Below, one piece after another: positions 41,700-52,204 of a stretch of DNA of 64,000 nucleotides. How positions within the stretch are numbered: the first letter of the stretch is position 1; the number at the start of each line of letters is the position of its first letter. The DNA is from Mesodorylaimus sp. YZB2_4 (Eukaryota > Nematoda > Enoplea > Dorylaimida > Dorylaimidae), in NCBI GenBank assembly GCA_030248295.1, contig JASANH010000206.1:56006-120005 (forward strand), given 5' to 3'. Under the pieces are notes generated by a model that was not told the origin of the DNA, made no database searches, and was given only the letters and a program-made list of their open reading frames with translations. A program made the translations under genes and the position numbers.

Positions 41700-44069
41700 C
41701 TTAATGGTTATTCTTATTGTTAGCAGGGTTATTCTACGAGGATCAATGTATACAATCATTATCATCAGCCAAATGACCTGAATCATCATACGTATCGCCC
41801 GGCAATTATGGTGGCGAAAAATGTGCATCTTCCGAGGGATGCTCGCGGAGTGCCACGCCGATATCAGAATGAAAAGTACATTAGACTGTAGTTCTTTCCA
41901 CGCTGGTTCTTTCTATGTATTTCATTTTCCTGGAAACTCGATTCTCAGGGATAAAATCGCTTCGAAAGTTGCCGCATATTTTGAATTCACGCCGCTTCCG
42001 CCAGCTTACTGCTGTGTGTGCGAGTTCTGTTGCTCATTTTGCTTTTGACATTCTAACAGAAAACCCATTTTCGCGTTCGAAACTTCTTTTTTCTCGCTTG
42101 ATCTTTGTTGGACACGGTGGATTAGAGGGGATGAAAGTTTTTTCTGCCAAATAAAGTATGGTTTGTCGATTTTTTTCTAAAAATTACAATTTGCATGATT
42201 TTTTAAAAAATTATTTTGGTGTGACCGCGTTAAAAACTTTCGCTGCTATGAAACTGATATGATTTATTTGTACTTTTTAGGCCTGACAGCGGTGGGAAGT
42301 TGTTTAAGAATTATTGCGGGAAAAGTCAGTGATCTATGTACAGTACATTCTTCGACGTGTTCTCTTTTAACCCTTAGCTGGTCCAACTCTTGGGTCCAGA
42401 GACCCGATGTATCACAGGGCACAGGTAGCACAGGGCAAAATGGTTTTATCTGCATATCTCGACAACTGGCCATTGTTATGCAAAATCGTTTTGTATGATT
42501 AAAGGTTGATAGGTAAGAGCGGCTAGTATTGAAAGTTATCAAAATCTATCTAGCGGTTCTTAAATGGCGGCTCAAAAACCCCCAAAAAGTACACAAAAAC
42601 AACAATAACTTTATTTGAAACATGAGTCGTACAAAAGGAGGAACTATCTTCTAGCACAGGCATCGTACAGCTGCTACTCGATGCTGCAACCAGTCGGACC
42701 AACTGAGGGGTGTTCTCCGACAGCAAAAATTCTGACATGTAAGAACTTCGCTCAAATCCTGCGGGTTACCTAGCATGGTTACTATTTAACCAAAGTCAGA
42801 GATAATCAAACAACTTTACTGGATGATGACTACTTCTATTCCAGTCTGTATTATTGAAAGTATTTCGAGAATAAGGTTATTATTTCACCAGCCGATCAAG
42901 CGGAAGATGAACGAAAAGTAAGCTAGTCTATCGCAAGTCCGCTTTATTGGGCCCCCGTCACAAACAAAATGCTATTGTTGCCTTGAAGGGCTTGAATTTC
43001 TATATGAGATCGACAGCTGTCTGTTCGAGTTGTGAACCTTGCATTAATTTTGTAATTACTCAGTTTTGGAATTGTCAAATGCATGGACCTGAATTCTATT
43101 TCCAAAATTCAGAAACTATTTCGCAATATAATGTCCAAGCAGAATGGTCACAAAGCAAGCCTTTCACGCCAAATCGCTAAATTCAGCTATGAGTTATCTG
43201 CCTCAACAAAAATCGGTTTAGCGTATTCCCACATGCGCATGTTGTGAGCCAAATCCAGTATCTAGAACAGGGTGGATAACCAATATGAAGCCCGTATCTT
43301 AAATATTTTTGGACAAATTTTTGCAGTATCGAAATCTCTCGACCCGTTTTGATATGCCTCGTAGCACCATGAGATTTTAGCAGTTGAAAAGTTGACAAAA
43401 ACTTTATCAAACCTGATAGATCGCACTGGGCTTCAACCAAATATTTGTCCCCCAATAAGGGGGATGCCAGTTTTTCAGTTTGAATGTCTCTGAAATTCTT
43501 GCGGGGGGAGTTGGTGTGCCCAGTTGGCTCGGATGGAACCGTGGTCTGAGTTCGTGCCCCCTGTCCCTCTCGTTCAACTTCAACCATCTACTTTAATACC
43601 AGGGTAACCATTTTTTTTAAATTCAGCTATCCCATTTAGCTGATCTCGTGGGAGAAGCGCCTTATGGTTTTCAGGACTCTGGATCTCCGTGATCGCTATC
43701 CTACAGGGCGAGCCTTCCTGCCAGGTATAAAGTTATAAAAGAGCTTAGGCCGAACTGACCTAGAAATGCTGTTATTGTTTCTCTTTGGTAATATTTTTGG
43801 TGTCTCCATTTTAAAGTGCCGCATACGGCCCTCTGAGAGCTCAAATCACGGAAAAAAAATTTTCTAGTCATTTTCTCACTTTGCACGAGACCCAGCGTGA
43901 AAAAGTAGCCTAGAAATGTTATTTTCACTTCTTCTTTGAGAATTTTATTTTATCTTCTTGTCTAAAATGCCATTTATGGCAAAAAGTGCCGTATACGGCA
44001 CTTTTTCGTCAAAGGAGATGATATGCAAACATCAAGACGGGTTTAAATTACCTTTTAAAGAATGAGAGA
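41700..44069. other. Non-coding stretch
   Basis: No gene was recognised; open frames are short and overlapping. No long repeat was matched to other parts of the window. Confidence 0.4.
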
Positions 44070-44447
44070 GGAGGGCCTAACGTGACTTTTTGCGCTCTTT
44101 TCGATAGGATGTGGTAAAATTTGTTCGGTCAAACGGTTGACGAAAAAATTTATATTCCAATTGCCTGTAAAAAAATTTTCATCTCATTATAAAATTGCTC
44201 TCAAAGAGCTAAGACGTAGGGAACTAGAGTAACTTTTCGCGTTTTTTTTGATGGCATATGTGATATTTCGATCAGGTCAACGGTTCGAAAGTTAAAATTT
44301 TCAGAAAGGAGTTTTGGCTGGGTTTTGTTGCCCGTAGTGTTTTTTTTACAAGTTTTTTCAATTGCAGCCGTGTCGGGAATGTTTGATATTGGATAAAATG
44401 TCTGCCTTTGACACGATTAGCTAGTGTGATCAGAAAACCTTTTTACC
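44070..44447. repeat. Repeat A, copy 2 (partner 13955-14328)
   Basis: Match to 13955-14328 in the same orientation. Its right edge coincides with the 5' splice site of the hAT exon 44447-44630, read on the minus strand as aaag before gtaaaa. Confidence 0.8.
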
Positions 44448-45120
44448 TTTGCCAGCGCTCGTTTGCAAGTGATTTTCTAGAACCATATCGCCCGACTGCG
44501 CACAAAGACGCAGGAGTGCTTGAAAATTTCCATCTTGAACAGATTGATTATCAGTGGAAATATCGTTATCTTCGCTATGTCCGCGCAGGGCCAAGTTCTG
44601 GCGGCAATTACTTCTGCAATACTTTTCAATCTAAGAAAAAAACGTTCTGTGACTACGTACTTTATGTTCAACACACTCAAGAATGGCAGTAACAAATTTA
44701 CATCTAGCGATTTTTTTCACTTGGTCACTGAACGCCGAGGCGAACATCAACAGAAGTTTGACGACCTTGTCTCGTCTCCCGAAAATTAAATTCTTTTTCA
44801 ACTGCCGCTAAATGATATTTCTTTGTTTGATGTTCATTAAATTCCTCCGAAGCTTTCTGATAAGAGATGACATGAAATAAGATATCATAAAATCGAAGCG
44901 ATTGATAAGAATAACTTACGTGAAAATCTTTAAACGGAAAGGTCTCTGATTTGCCGCGCTTGTTGTAAGATTGATCCGCTATAAATACAGATAGCCGTTC
45001 CCAACAGCATGAAAGACAGTCCTGGACTGAAAATATTGCTGGCCTTGGATCGTGAATTCCCATGTCGAGCAATTCCAAAATCGTGTTTCGCATGAAGACA
45101 TCTTGCCAAGTGGAATCCAC
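44447..45120 (-). pseudogene. hAT transposase exons (DUF4371, ZMYM-type)
   Basis: Three minus-strand exons are visible. The first, 45120-44920 (after gttttttag, before gtaagt), reads WQDVFMRNTILELLDMGIHD. The second starts at 44856 (after cttatcag) and reads KASEEFNEHQTKKYHLAAVE, the pattern before DUF4371. The third, 44630-44447 (after ttttttcttag, before gtaaaa), reads CRQNLALRGHSEDND and GNFQALLRLCAQSGDMVLEN. That is the core DUF4371 signature of hAT transposases related to ZMYM proteins. The catalytic RNase H-like domain and the dimerisation domain are not found downstream. The copy is therefore truncated. The first exon overlaps repeat B (44985-45640). Confidence 0.8.
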
Positions 45121-45640
45121 CTAAAAAACTTACAATAAGAAAACGAAATTCGAAACGAACGACTAGTCGTGCATAGAGCTACTAGCTGATCCCAGCATCC
45201 ATGAAGAACATTGCGATTCTAGCGAGTGGTTGAACACAACTCGGCTAATTTCCTCAAAATATCGGCGAAATAGACTCGTTTTCCAAACTCATGGCAGGTA
45301 ACTGGGGAAAAAGGTCGGACGATAATAAGCGGGTCTTGACTCAATTTACGATACCGATTGGTCAAACGAAATCCGTGAAGCTCGTGAAAGCAATTTCAGT
45401 TTAGTCAGGCCACGAGTGCGATAACACGCAGCCTTAGTCAGCGTGTGAGGCAATGTGCAGTAAGAGCAATGGGGATGATCTGCCTTCAGGCAAGAAGGGG
45501 CTGCACTTTACACTCGACCAAGTTTAAGTGAGCTGCTAGTTTTTCTCTTTTTGTGGCCCTGATAGCTCAGTGGTACGACATCAGGATCGCAAGCGGAAGT
45601 TTTCGGGATCGAATCCTAGTGAGCGTGGCACATTTGCACT
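44985..45640 (-). repeat. hAT-derived repeat B, copy 2, with tRNA-like end
   Basis: Same-orientation match to 12870-13585. It holds part of the hAT exon and, at 45554-45630, the tRNA-like sequence with box A tagctcagtgg and box B gggatcgaatcc. In this copy repeat A precedes repeat B; in copy 1 the order is reversed. Confidence 0.8.
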
Positions 45641-47597
45641 GAGCAGCGAAGATCACAAAGGCGAAGTGTCCACTCTTCTTATTAATTTCGGGTGTCAGCA
45701 ATTTTACATCACGCAAGGCATGCGCATCGCTTAATTGATTTACCACGCTATGGCCTATACATCACTGTTGTGCTTGTTAACGAACTAGGTGTGAGCGTAG
45801 GAGGCGATGGTGCTTTTGGGTCGACTGGGAAGTGATGTAAACACTATAAGACTGCGTGGTCTACTTATCAGTGCGAGCTTTGATGTTAGGTTTTGAGTTA
45901 CAGTATAGCAGCCGTCGACTTCTTGATGTCATCTTCGGCTGTCGACCTTCAGGTGTGCTGACTGTCCGACTGGTAGGTTCAAATTTGGTACCAAATTAAT
46001 TAGAATAGAATGCTGACCCTTTGTGCTCGTATTACAACATACTGGACTGATTAAAGTTGGTACTTTCTGTATACTTTTTTGTACTTCTTCACGTAGATAA
46101 ACATGCACTCTCACGGTCAGCATGGTGAGAGAAAATCAGGCAGGCATTGAATACAAAAAGTTTAACGTGATCCGCTATTTGCCTACTGCCGATGAGAAGT
46201 GCCCTTCGGCAGTCTGATAAGAACAGACGGGTGAGACACGGGGTGAAAAACGTGCCGATTTAGCATACGTCCTTATGGCCCAGGCCGAGATACAGATCAT
46301 TGAAATAAGCTTAAGATTAAGGCCATAGTTTAAGCCGAGTGAACTTGTGTACTGTATCGCGCTCGAGCCAAAGACAGTTACTTGTACAGACCCTAGAATG
46401 GAGCGCATCGTTTTTCGGTGTGTATGGTGCAACACATTCTTTTAAAGTGAGAACTCTCGGTTACATACGCTGCAGCACCACAGCGATTTTCTAGTGGTCT
46501 CGAGAGACCTGCCTGATGTAGTCAACGAGGCAACAATCTATCGGTTGCCGGAGTTCAGGGCCCGGGTGCAGAAATGCTTCCTGAGCCTCCAGCCCGTCCA
46601 TGAATATTTCTGGTATGAGCTGGAAATAAATCGTTCAAGTGAGACACTATCCTTATAATGTTATGAGGTCTCATGAAAAGAATGACTACCTAAATATCTG
46701 GTCTTTCAGGCCACACCGCCGCGAGCATGTATTCATACGGGTGGGGCTAGTGGTAGTAGAGCCGACAAGGCGTTCATAGTCAGTATGAGTACAGAGGCGA
46801 AAAAGACCATTTTTTCAGACAGGCAGCATCTTTATGGCGGCATTTACAGACGGGTATGCAGGCCAAAATTATTAAAGATGACGTGTTTCACTTCATAAGA
46901 GTAACTTTTTCTGAATACAGTATAAGGTATGCTCGTGCTATAAAATACTGGGCTAATCAAAATTGGTACTAGACGTTGGCTAGTTTGGTCCAGAAAAATT
47001 GGTGCCACAAGCTGGACTCGACCTTATCATTGATTAGGACTCGACCTTATCAATGATTAAGAATCTGATTCCCTTATCAATGATTAAGAATCTGATTCCC
47101 TTATCACATAAACGATCCGCCATACTGCCCCAGTGGACTACTCGGGGCGTCACGGTTCATAGGCGCACGCTCTACCACTTCGACATCCCTGCGCGATCAC
47201 GCGCGCAGAGTACTTAGGCAGTCGAAGTAAGTGCTCGAACATGTGGTCATTTTCTGGTCAAACAGGGGCCCACTGGGAAAAATTATTAGCATCAAAATTA
47301 ATTCCCGCTTGCGTACTACTTTCATGCGAAGTTTCGTTCTGATTTGCGAGAGACAGTCGGGAATGTTCCCTCGAGGGAGCCTATTTGACTGTCCTCCTCA
47401 ATATCAGGTCAAAAACCGAAGAAAAACATCACAAATGACCAAAGAAACAGTTTGCCAGAATTTTAGCTGACAATGGCCACTGGGGGGGCGGGGGCCGGGG
47501 GCCAAAGTGGGCGGGTTTACCCCCCGCATTTGGACTCCCATAAAAGCGGGGGCCGGGGCCGCCACGGGCCCCCCCCCCCGCCCCCCTCGGCTTTTAA
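45641..47597. other. Non-coding stretch left of the Kolobok-like element
   Basis: No gene was recognised. A 27-base unit (ccttatcaatgattaagaat plus ctgattc) is repeated about 2.5 times at 47030-47105. A G/C-homopolymer-rich tract lies at 47480-47590. A box A-like string on the minus strand near 47105-47215 lacks a box B and was not called. Confidence 0.45.
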
Positions 47598-47803
47598 GGT
47601 ATCGTTTCAAGTGAAAAGCAAAAATTTATTTTTCGTCGAAACTTATATCATAAATCAACCAAGGGGGCTAAGGGCTATCGGAAACAGTGTGTTTGATTGT
47701 GGTCACTGCTTTGACTACCCAGCGGTCATTTTTTTCCGAGACTCCGCCTGGTTTACCACCTGGCATAATGGATATAAAACTGCAGCAGGTGTGGCTACAG
47801 TAT
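47598..47803 (+). repeat. Left terminal inverted repeat of the Kolobok-like element
   Basis: Partner of 51993-52199. Differences by eye are ctttgac versus cgttgac, one T in a T-run, and cataatgg versus cgtaatgg. Confidence 0.9.
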
Positions 47804-47910
47804 TTTGCCTTTGCTCGCTGTTTGCTTTTGCATACGATTGTTTTCTCGATGTTTGAGGCGATTAAAAATCAGTTTTTTATTTCCGTTTTCTTACACCGGC
47901 AATAGTAAAT

Positions 47911-50582
47911 ATGCAACAGAAATGTCTTGTGCCAAACTGCAAGGTCAGCATGGACACGCACCCCTTGACCTCATTATTTTCCTTACCGACAGACGGCGAA
48001 CGACGGGCTGCTTGGCTGCGAAGCATGGGAGCTGAAAATACTCACCTTCCGTCGAAGGCAACCGTGTGCATGCTGCAATTTGAAGAGGACTTCATCATCA
48101 AGAACGGAAGCCGTATTACGCTCAAAAAGAATGCTGTGCCAACTATTGTTGATCCTTCTTCCACGAGACAGGTAAGCAGGCATGTTACTATATTGTAGTG
48201 GTAAAGGTTTACTGTACTCTAGTCGGGCTCTGCAGCCTGGATTGTCATATTTACTAGCAGCAGTCATGTTATCGCCCAGTTGCACTTAGAACTACAGTAC
48301 AATAAAATTAGTGCTAGACATGACCTCGAGGTCAAGGTCAGATATCTGTCAAAACCTCGAGGTCGAGGTCAGAAAATTTTTTTGGGTTCGGTCAAGGTCA
48401 GGGTCAGGTCAGAAAAGTTTTTGAAGGGTCGGTGAGACAGTAAAAAAACCAGGCCAGTGGAACACTAAATAAAATACACATTTCTTGCAGCTGCAATGTG
48501 CTCCGATATCGTCTGTCAAAGTTTACTCGTCGTCTATGCATTCCAGTGAATACAGAGAAAGTGTGACTGCCAGTTCCGTATGCCAGCTCAGTGGTCCCCA
48601 GGTAAGTATAGAGTTTCGAATACTGACTGATCTTATAAGGTTCCTTTTATTCAGGTGCCCACGACATCTGCTCACGATGCTGCCACGTGTGCACCAGTCG
48701 AAATGGTATCAGCGTCTAGTTACGCCCCCATTGAAACAGCGGAATTGAATCACTCTGTTGTAAGTAGCTCCTCTGTGCACTGTCTGTGAGTCAAAGCTTT
48801 CACAAGAAGGTCGCATTATTTTAGGATACGGTGTCCTCAGTAATAACTATTGATGCTCAAAGAGAAAGCGACTACGAATATGAACCAGATAAAAGCCCAA
48901 AGCGACGTCGATTTGAAAAGAAAAAGGAAAATGAAAACATTCTGCCCGCAAATTCGAAACGGGTCTATTTTGTTAGCGAGTCCCAGTTGCTTCTTCTATT
49001 CCGCCGTTGTGTCCAATGTGGCGATGCTTGCGATTCCGACTGCTCTATTTTTTCACTTGGAGTTGACATTCGAGTGGAGCAGCATTGTGCAAAATGCTCA
49101 ACGCAGACCTGGCGATCTTTCGTGAGCACACAATCTTCAACAATCCATACTGGCAACGTCCTCGTAACAGCAGCGACTGTGGTATCTGGGAATACCTACG
49201 AAGATTTGGCAAATATTTCAGCAAATTTGCATCTTCAAGTCATGTCAAGATCTACGTTCCACCGATATTCGACCGCTTATGTATATGATGGGATCGAGCA
49301 AGCTTACCTGAACCGAGAGGCGCAGTTATTGGGTGAAATTCGAGAAGAACAATCATTGAATCCCTCTTCTGCCTTGCGACTTGCGATGGATGGCCGATTT
49401 AGCAGACCTGGCTACACTGCTACGTATGGCTTAGTGACAGCGTTGGATGTGGATCGTTACCGCATTGTTGCCTGTCATCTGCGAAAAAAGAACGATCCGG
49501 ATGTGACTTCAAGTAGCGATATGGAAACGGTTGGAACAAAAACAGTCTTGCGCTCCCTCGTTTGCCCTTGCGATGACACGACATTGGACGATGACTTGAT
49601 CGCTGCTTTGATCGACGGTGATGAGAACATATTTGACGAAGCTTATGCCAGAGCAATATCCCAGACAGTTGATCCACCTCCCTCCATTCGCGTACAGGCA
49701 GTTGCGACAGACGATAATTCAGCTGTGACGAAGATGATGCAGCAATGCTTCCCCACCATTCGTCACGACGGGGATCCATGGCATCTGGCTAAAGCTGTGC
49801 AAAAACGTCTGGCACTGCTGGCGAGTCGCGCTGCTACACGCGAGGTTGGATGCTGGATAAAGTCCATTGTCAACTACCTCTGGACTTGCATCAAAACGTG
49901 CAATGGGGACGGTGATCTTTTATTGGAGCGTTGGAGAGCACTGGCTTATCACGTATTTGATGTGCATGAATGGGAAGCTGACACTTCATTCAAAAAGTTT
50001 CGTCGCTGCACTCACCCTACAGAATACGAGATAAGCCGAATGCCATATTTGTTACGTCACACAGCTGCGCATAAAGCCATCCAAGCGTTAGTGGACGACA
50101 AGGACTTGCAACGACGAATTCTTCGATGCCGATACTCCCTTCAGACATCGCCATTGGAGAATTTCCATGCAGTCCTGCTAAAGTATGTTCCAAAGCGACT
50201 CCACTTTTCCGATTGGGCTTTTTTGGTTTGAGCCAAACTGTCTGTGATGGATTGGGAAGCAAACTATCACCCAGCGTCAGCGGCTGACTTTGATGGCCAC
50301 TTACCCTGGGTTTTAACCTTTCCTGCTTCGGCGAATGATTGGCGACTCAAACGGAGATCTTTGCCGCACGATTACGCTTGGTCGCAAAACCTTGTGGAGG
50401 ATGCTTTGCGAATTGCCATCAACGCTGCGAAAAATGGTAGACCGCTGTCGCAAGCTCGTTGCATCATACCTGAGAAAACACTTGTCTCGGCTTACGTGCG
50501 CCCAAGTCGTCAGACAATGTTGGAAAGGGAATATCGTCGCCGGCGTGGAGAAATAGATAGCGAAGGCGAAGAAGAATATTGA
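47911..50582 (+). CDS. THAP-domain Kolobok-like transposase, one in-frame stop
   Basis: Four exons join in phase 0: 47911-48171 (before gtaagc), 48491-48601 (after ttcttgcag), 48655-48759 (after ttattcag, before gtaagt) and 48825-50582 (after attttag). Exon 1 is a THAP DNA-binding domain: CLVPNC at the N-terminus, the W of AAWLRSMG, and a final AVPTIV. The usual CxxH zinc pair reads CMLQ, so the histidine is Gln. The long exon has a zinc-like CVQCGDACDSDC segment. The transposase core follows: LAMDGRFSRPGYTATYGLVT, VATDDNSAVTKMMQQCFPTI, GDPWHLAKAVQKRL, and near 50150 SPLENFHAVLLKYVPKRLHF. A TGA at 50229-50231 follows FLV, and the same frame continues with coherent sequence to 50580. The core matches a THAP-linked transposase family seen in many animals. 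Kolobok assignment rests on this plus the TTAA flanks. Confidence 0.85.
48318..48470 (+). repeat. GGTCAGG-rich repeat inside the transposase intron
   Basis: Intron 1 of the transposase contains gacctcgaggtcaaggtcag and further ggtcaggg-type strings, related to 11765-11900 in reverse complement. This is a small insertion, or a satellite-like expansion, inside the element. Confidence 0.6.
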
Positions 50583-50684
50583 CCAAAGTGTCTTGTTTTC
50601 TCCTTCGCTTACTCATTCCTGTATTTTACCACTTAATCGCGTGATCCTAGTAAACCCATGCAGGCTTCATTCCGGCTTTATTTT

Positions 50685-51994
50685 TCAAGCTGAACCCACC
50701 ACTTTATCGTCACTATCATCACTAACGAAATCATCTTCATTGCTCATGTAATCGACGTACTCTCGGCCATGACCATTAGGAAAAGCCTAAACATTTTAAA
50801 AAGTCAAATACCTGTGTGGTTGTCCACTTGGAAATAAGCAATCGCTGCACTCACCTGTCGTATGGCGTTGACGATGCAAGAACTGAGTGGCACCCGATGT
50901 TTGGTTCCCAATGCTCCATGCAGCCAGTAGGTGACGCTTCCATAAGCCGCATGCCGTAGCTCACTAAAAAAGATGTGCTGGTGCCAAACCAAGTTGAGCG
51001 CACCCACAATGTTCATGTTACCACATTACTAAACGCCTTTCTGAGCTCCCAGGGGTGAAAGGACATAGTAAAAACGGGATCATTTCCCTGGCCTGCCGCT
51101 TGTGATTAGACATGAACATGCGCGACTCCTCAGGATACTTACTCGTTTTGGTAACCGTCAATTGGAGGGCCCAAGCCTTTCTGTTCGCGAAGCAAGTCAG
51201 CCCGTACGTTTATTCTCTGCAGTATAAATGCAATAAATATAAGCCATGGCTTGCAAGAGTCGGATGAATCGAAATTTCAGCTTCACCTGTGGATCCAGCC
51301 CTTGTGTGTAAAAGGCATCCGTCTCGACGATGCAGGTGCTGTCTCCGAGCTTAGAATGATAAGCCACACCGTACTTGGTGCCTGCAGATGCCGCCTCTTT
51401 GCAACAAAAACAGCTTTTTGGTAGTCTGTGATTGGTCGTGCATCCATGTTGGCCGTCGTGGTAGCAAGTACACCACCGCAGATCGATCATGCGGCCCGAA
51501 TCGATTCTTGTTCGAATCCTTTTGTTGACTCTGCAAGGCATTGAGAGTGTTCAACATACTCTTTTTGGCATAGGATAGAAGGAACGTGTATAATAAGGCT
51601 CAATATTTCTTTCAAGTGAAAAGATGTAACTCACACGCAAGTACCTATCCCCGACTAACATACAAGTTAGAAAAGCTTTCTATCCGGAGCTCCGAATGCA
51701 CCAATAAAAAAACCTGCAGTACTGTACTTACCTCCGTCGCTCTGCCAGCTGTTATCGTCTCTCTTCCAGTAATACTCGTAGGCGCTCGTTATCATCAAGA
51801 GGGTTAAAACGGTAAGCTTCTTCGCTAAATTCAAATCCACTGATCGTGAGTTCGCCAGTGGTAGCTGAGCTGATTTCATTGCTCACACTGTTACTACGGT
51901 TATTATCAGAATTCATTTTCCTTCGATTTACTATGGCCAGGTTTTTTTCTTTTCGTAGATATAGGACAGGACCGCCTTTGATTCGATCACCCAT
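50685..51994 (-). CDS. P2X7 receptor C-terminal-domain-like (P2RX7_C) protein gene on the opposite strand
   Basis: Minus-strand exons: a probable first exon from ATG 51994 (ISGFEFSEEAYRFNPLDDNE); one starting near 51538 and ending 51288 before gtgaag; 51216-51143 (after ctgcag, before gtaagt); 50963-50855 (after cttttttag, before gtgagt); and 50786-50685 (after gtttag, stop 50685-50687). The last four join in phase. The order matches the zinc-binding cytosolic tail of P2X7. LRWCTCYHDG and KSCFCCKE are followed by DSTCIVETDAF, then DELRHAAYGSVTYWLHG, then SSCIVNAIRQAFPNGHGREY. No transmembrane or channel part is present. Joining of the first exon is unresolved: simple splicing changes frame. 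The rest has no stops. It lies wholly within the transposon, tail to tail with the transposase. Its function is unknown. Confidence 0.78.
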
Positions 51995-52199
51995 ACTGTA
52001 GCCACACCTGCTGCAGTTTTATATCCATTACGCCAGGTGGTAAACCAGGCGGAGTCTCGGAAAAAAAATGACCGCTGGGTAGTCAACGCAGTGACCACAA
52101 TCAAACACACTGTTTCCGATAGCCCTTAGCCCCCTTGGTTGATTTATGATATAAGTTTCGACGAAAAATAAATTTTTGCTTTTCACTTGAAACGATACC
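51993..52199 (-). repeat. Right terminal inverted repeat of the Kolobok-like element
   Basis: Reverse complement of 47598-47803. The start codon of the P2X7-tail-like gene's putative first exon lies exactly at its inner edge. Confidence 0.9.
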
Positions 52200-52204
52200 T
52201 TTAA

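Larger units (their letters stand above)
47598..52199. mobile_element. Kolobok-like DNA transposon with 206-bp terminal inverted repeats
   Basis: The left end 47598-47803 and the right end 51993-52199 are reverse complements, with about three differences. Both begin ggtatcgtttcaagtgaaaa at the tip. The flanks are tttaa on each side (47593-47597 and 52200-52204), containing TTAA, the known target of Kolobok elements. Inside are a plus-strand THAP transposase gene and a minus-strand P2X7-tail-like gene, tail to tail near 50.6 kb. The near-identical ends suggest recent activity. The transposase carries one premature stop. Confidence 0.88.

Noticed and set aside
43183..43587. 134-residue minus-strand open frame
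   Set aside because: No recognisable domain, no splice partners, ordinary composition for chance.
47105..47215. tRNA-like D-arm string on the minus strand (gtggtagagcg)
   Set aside because: No box B at the expected distance and no acceptor pairing.
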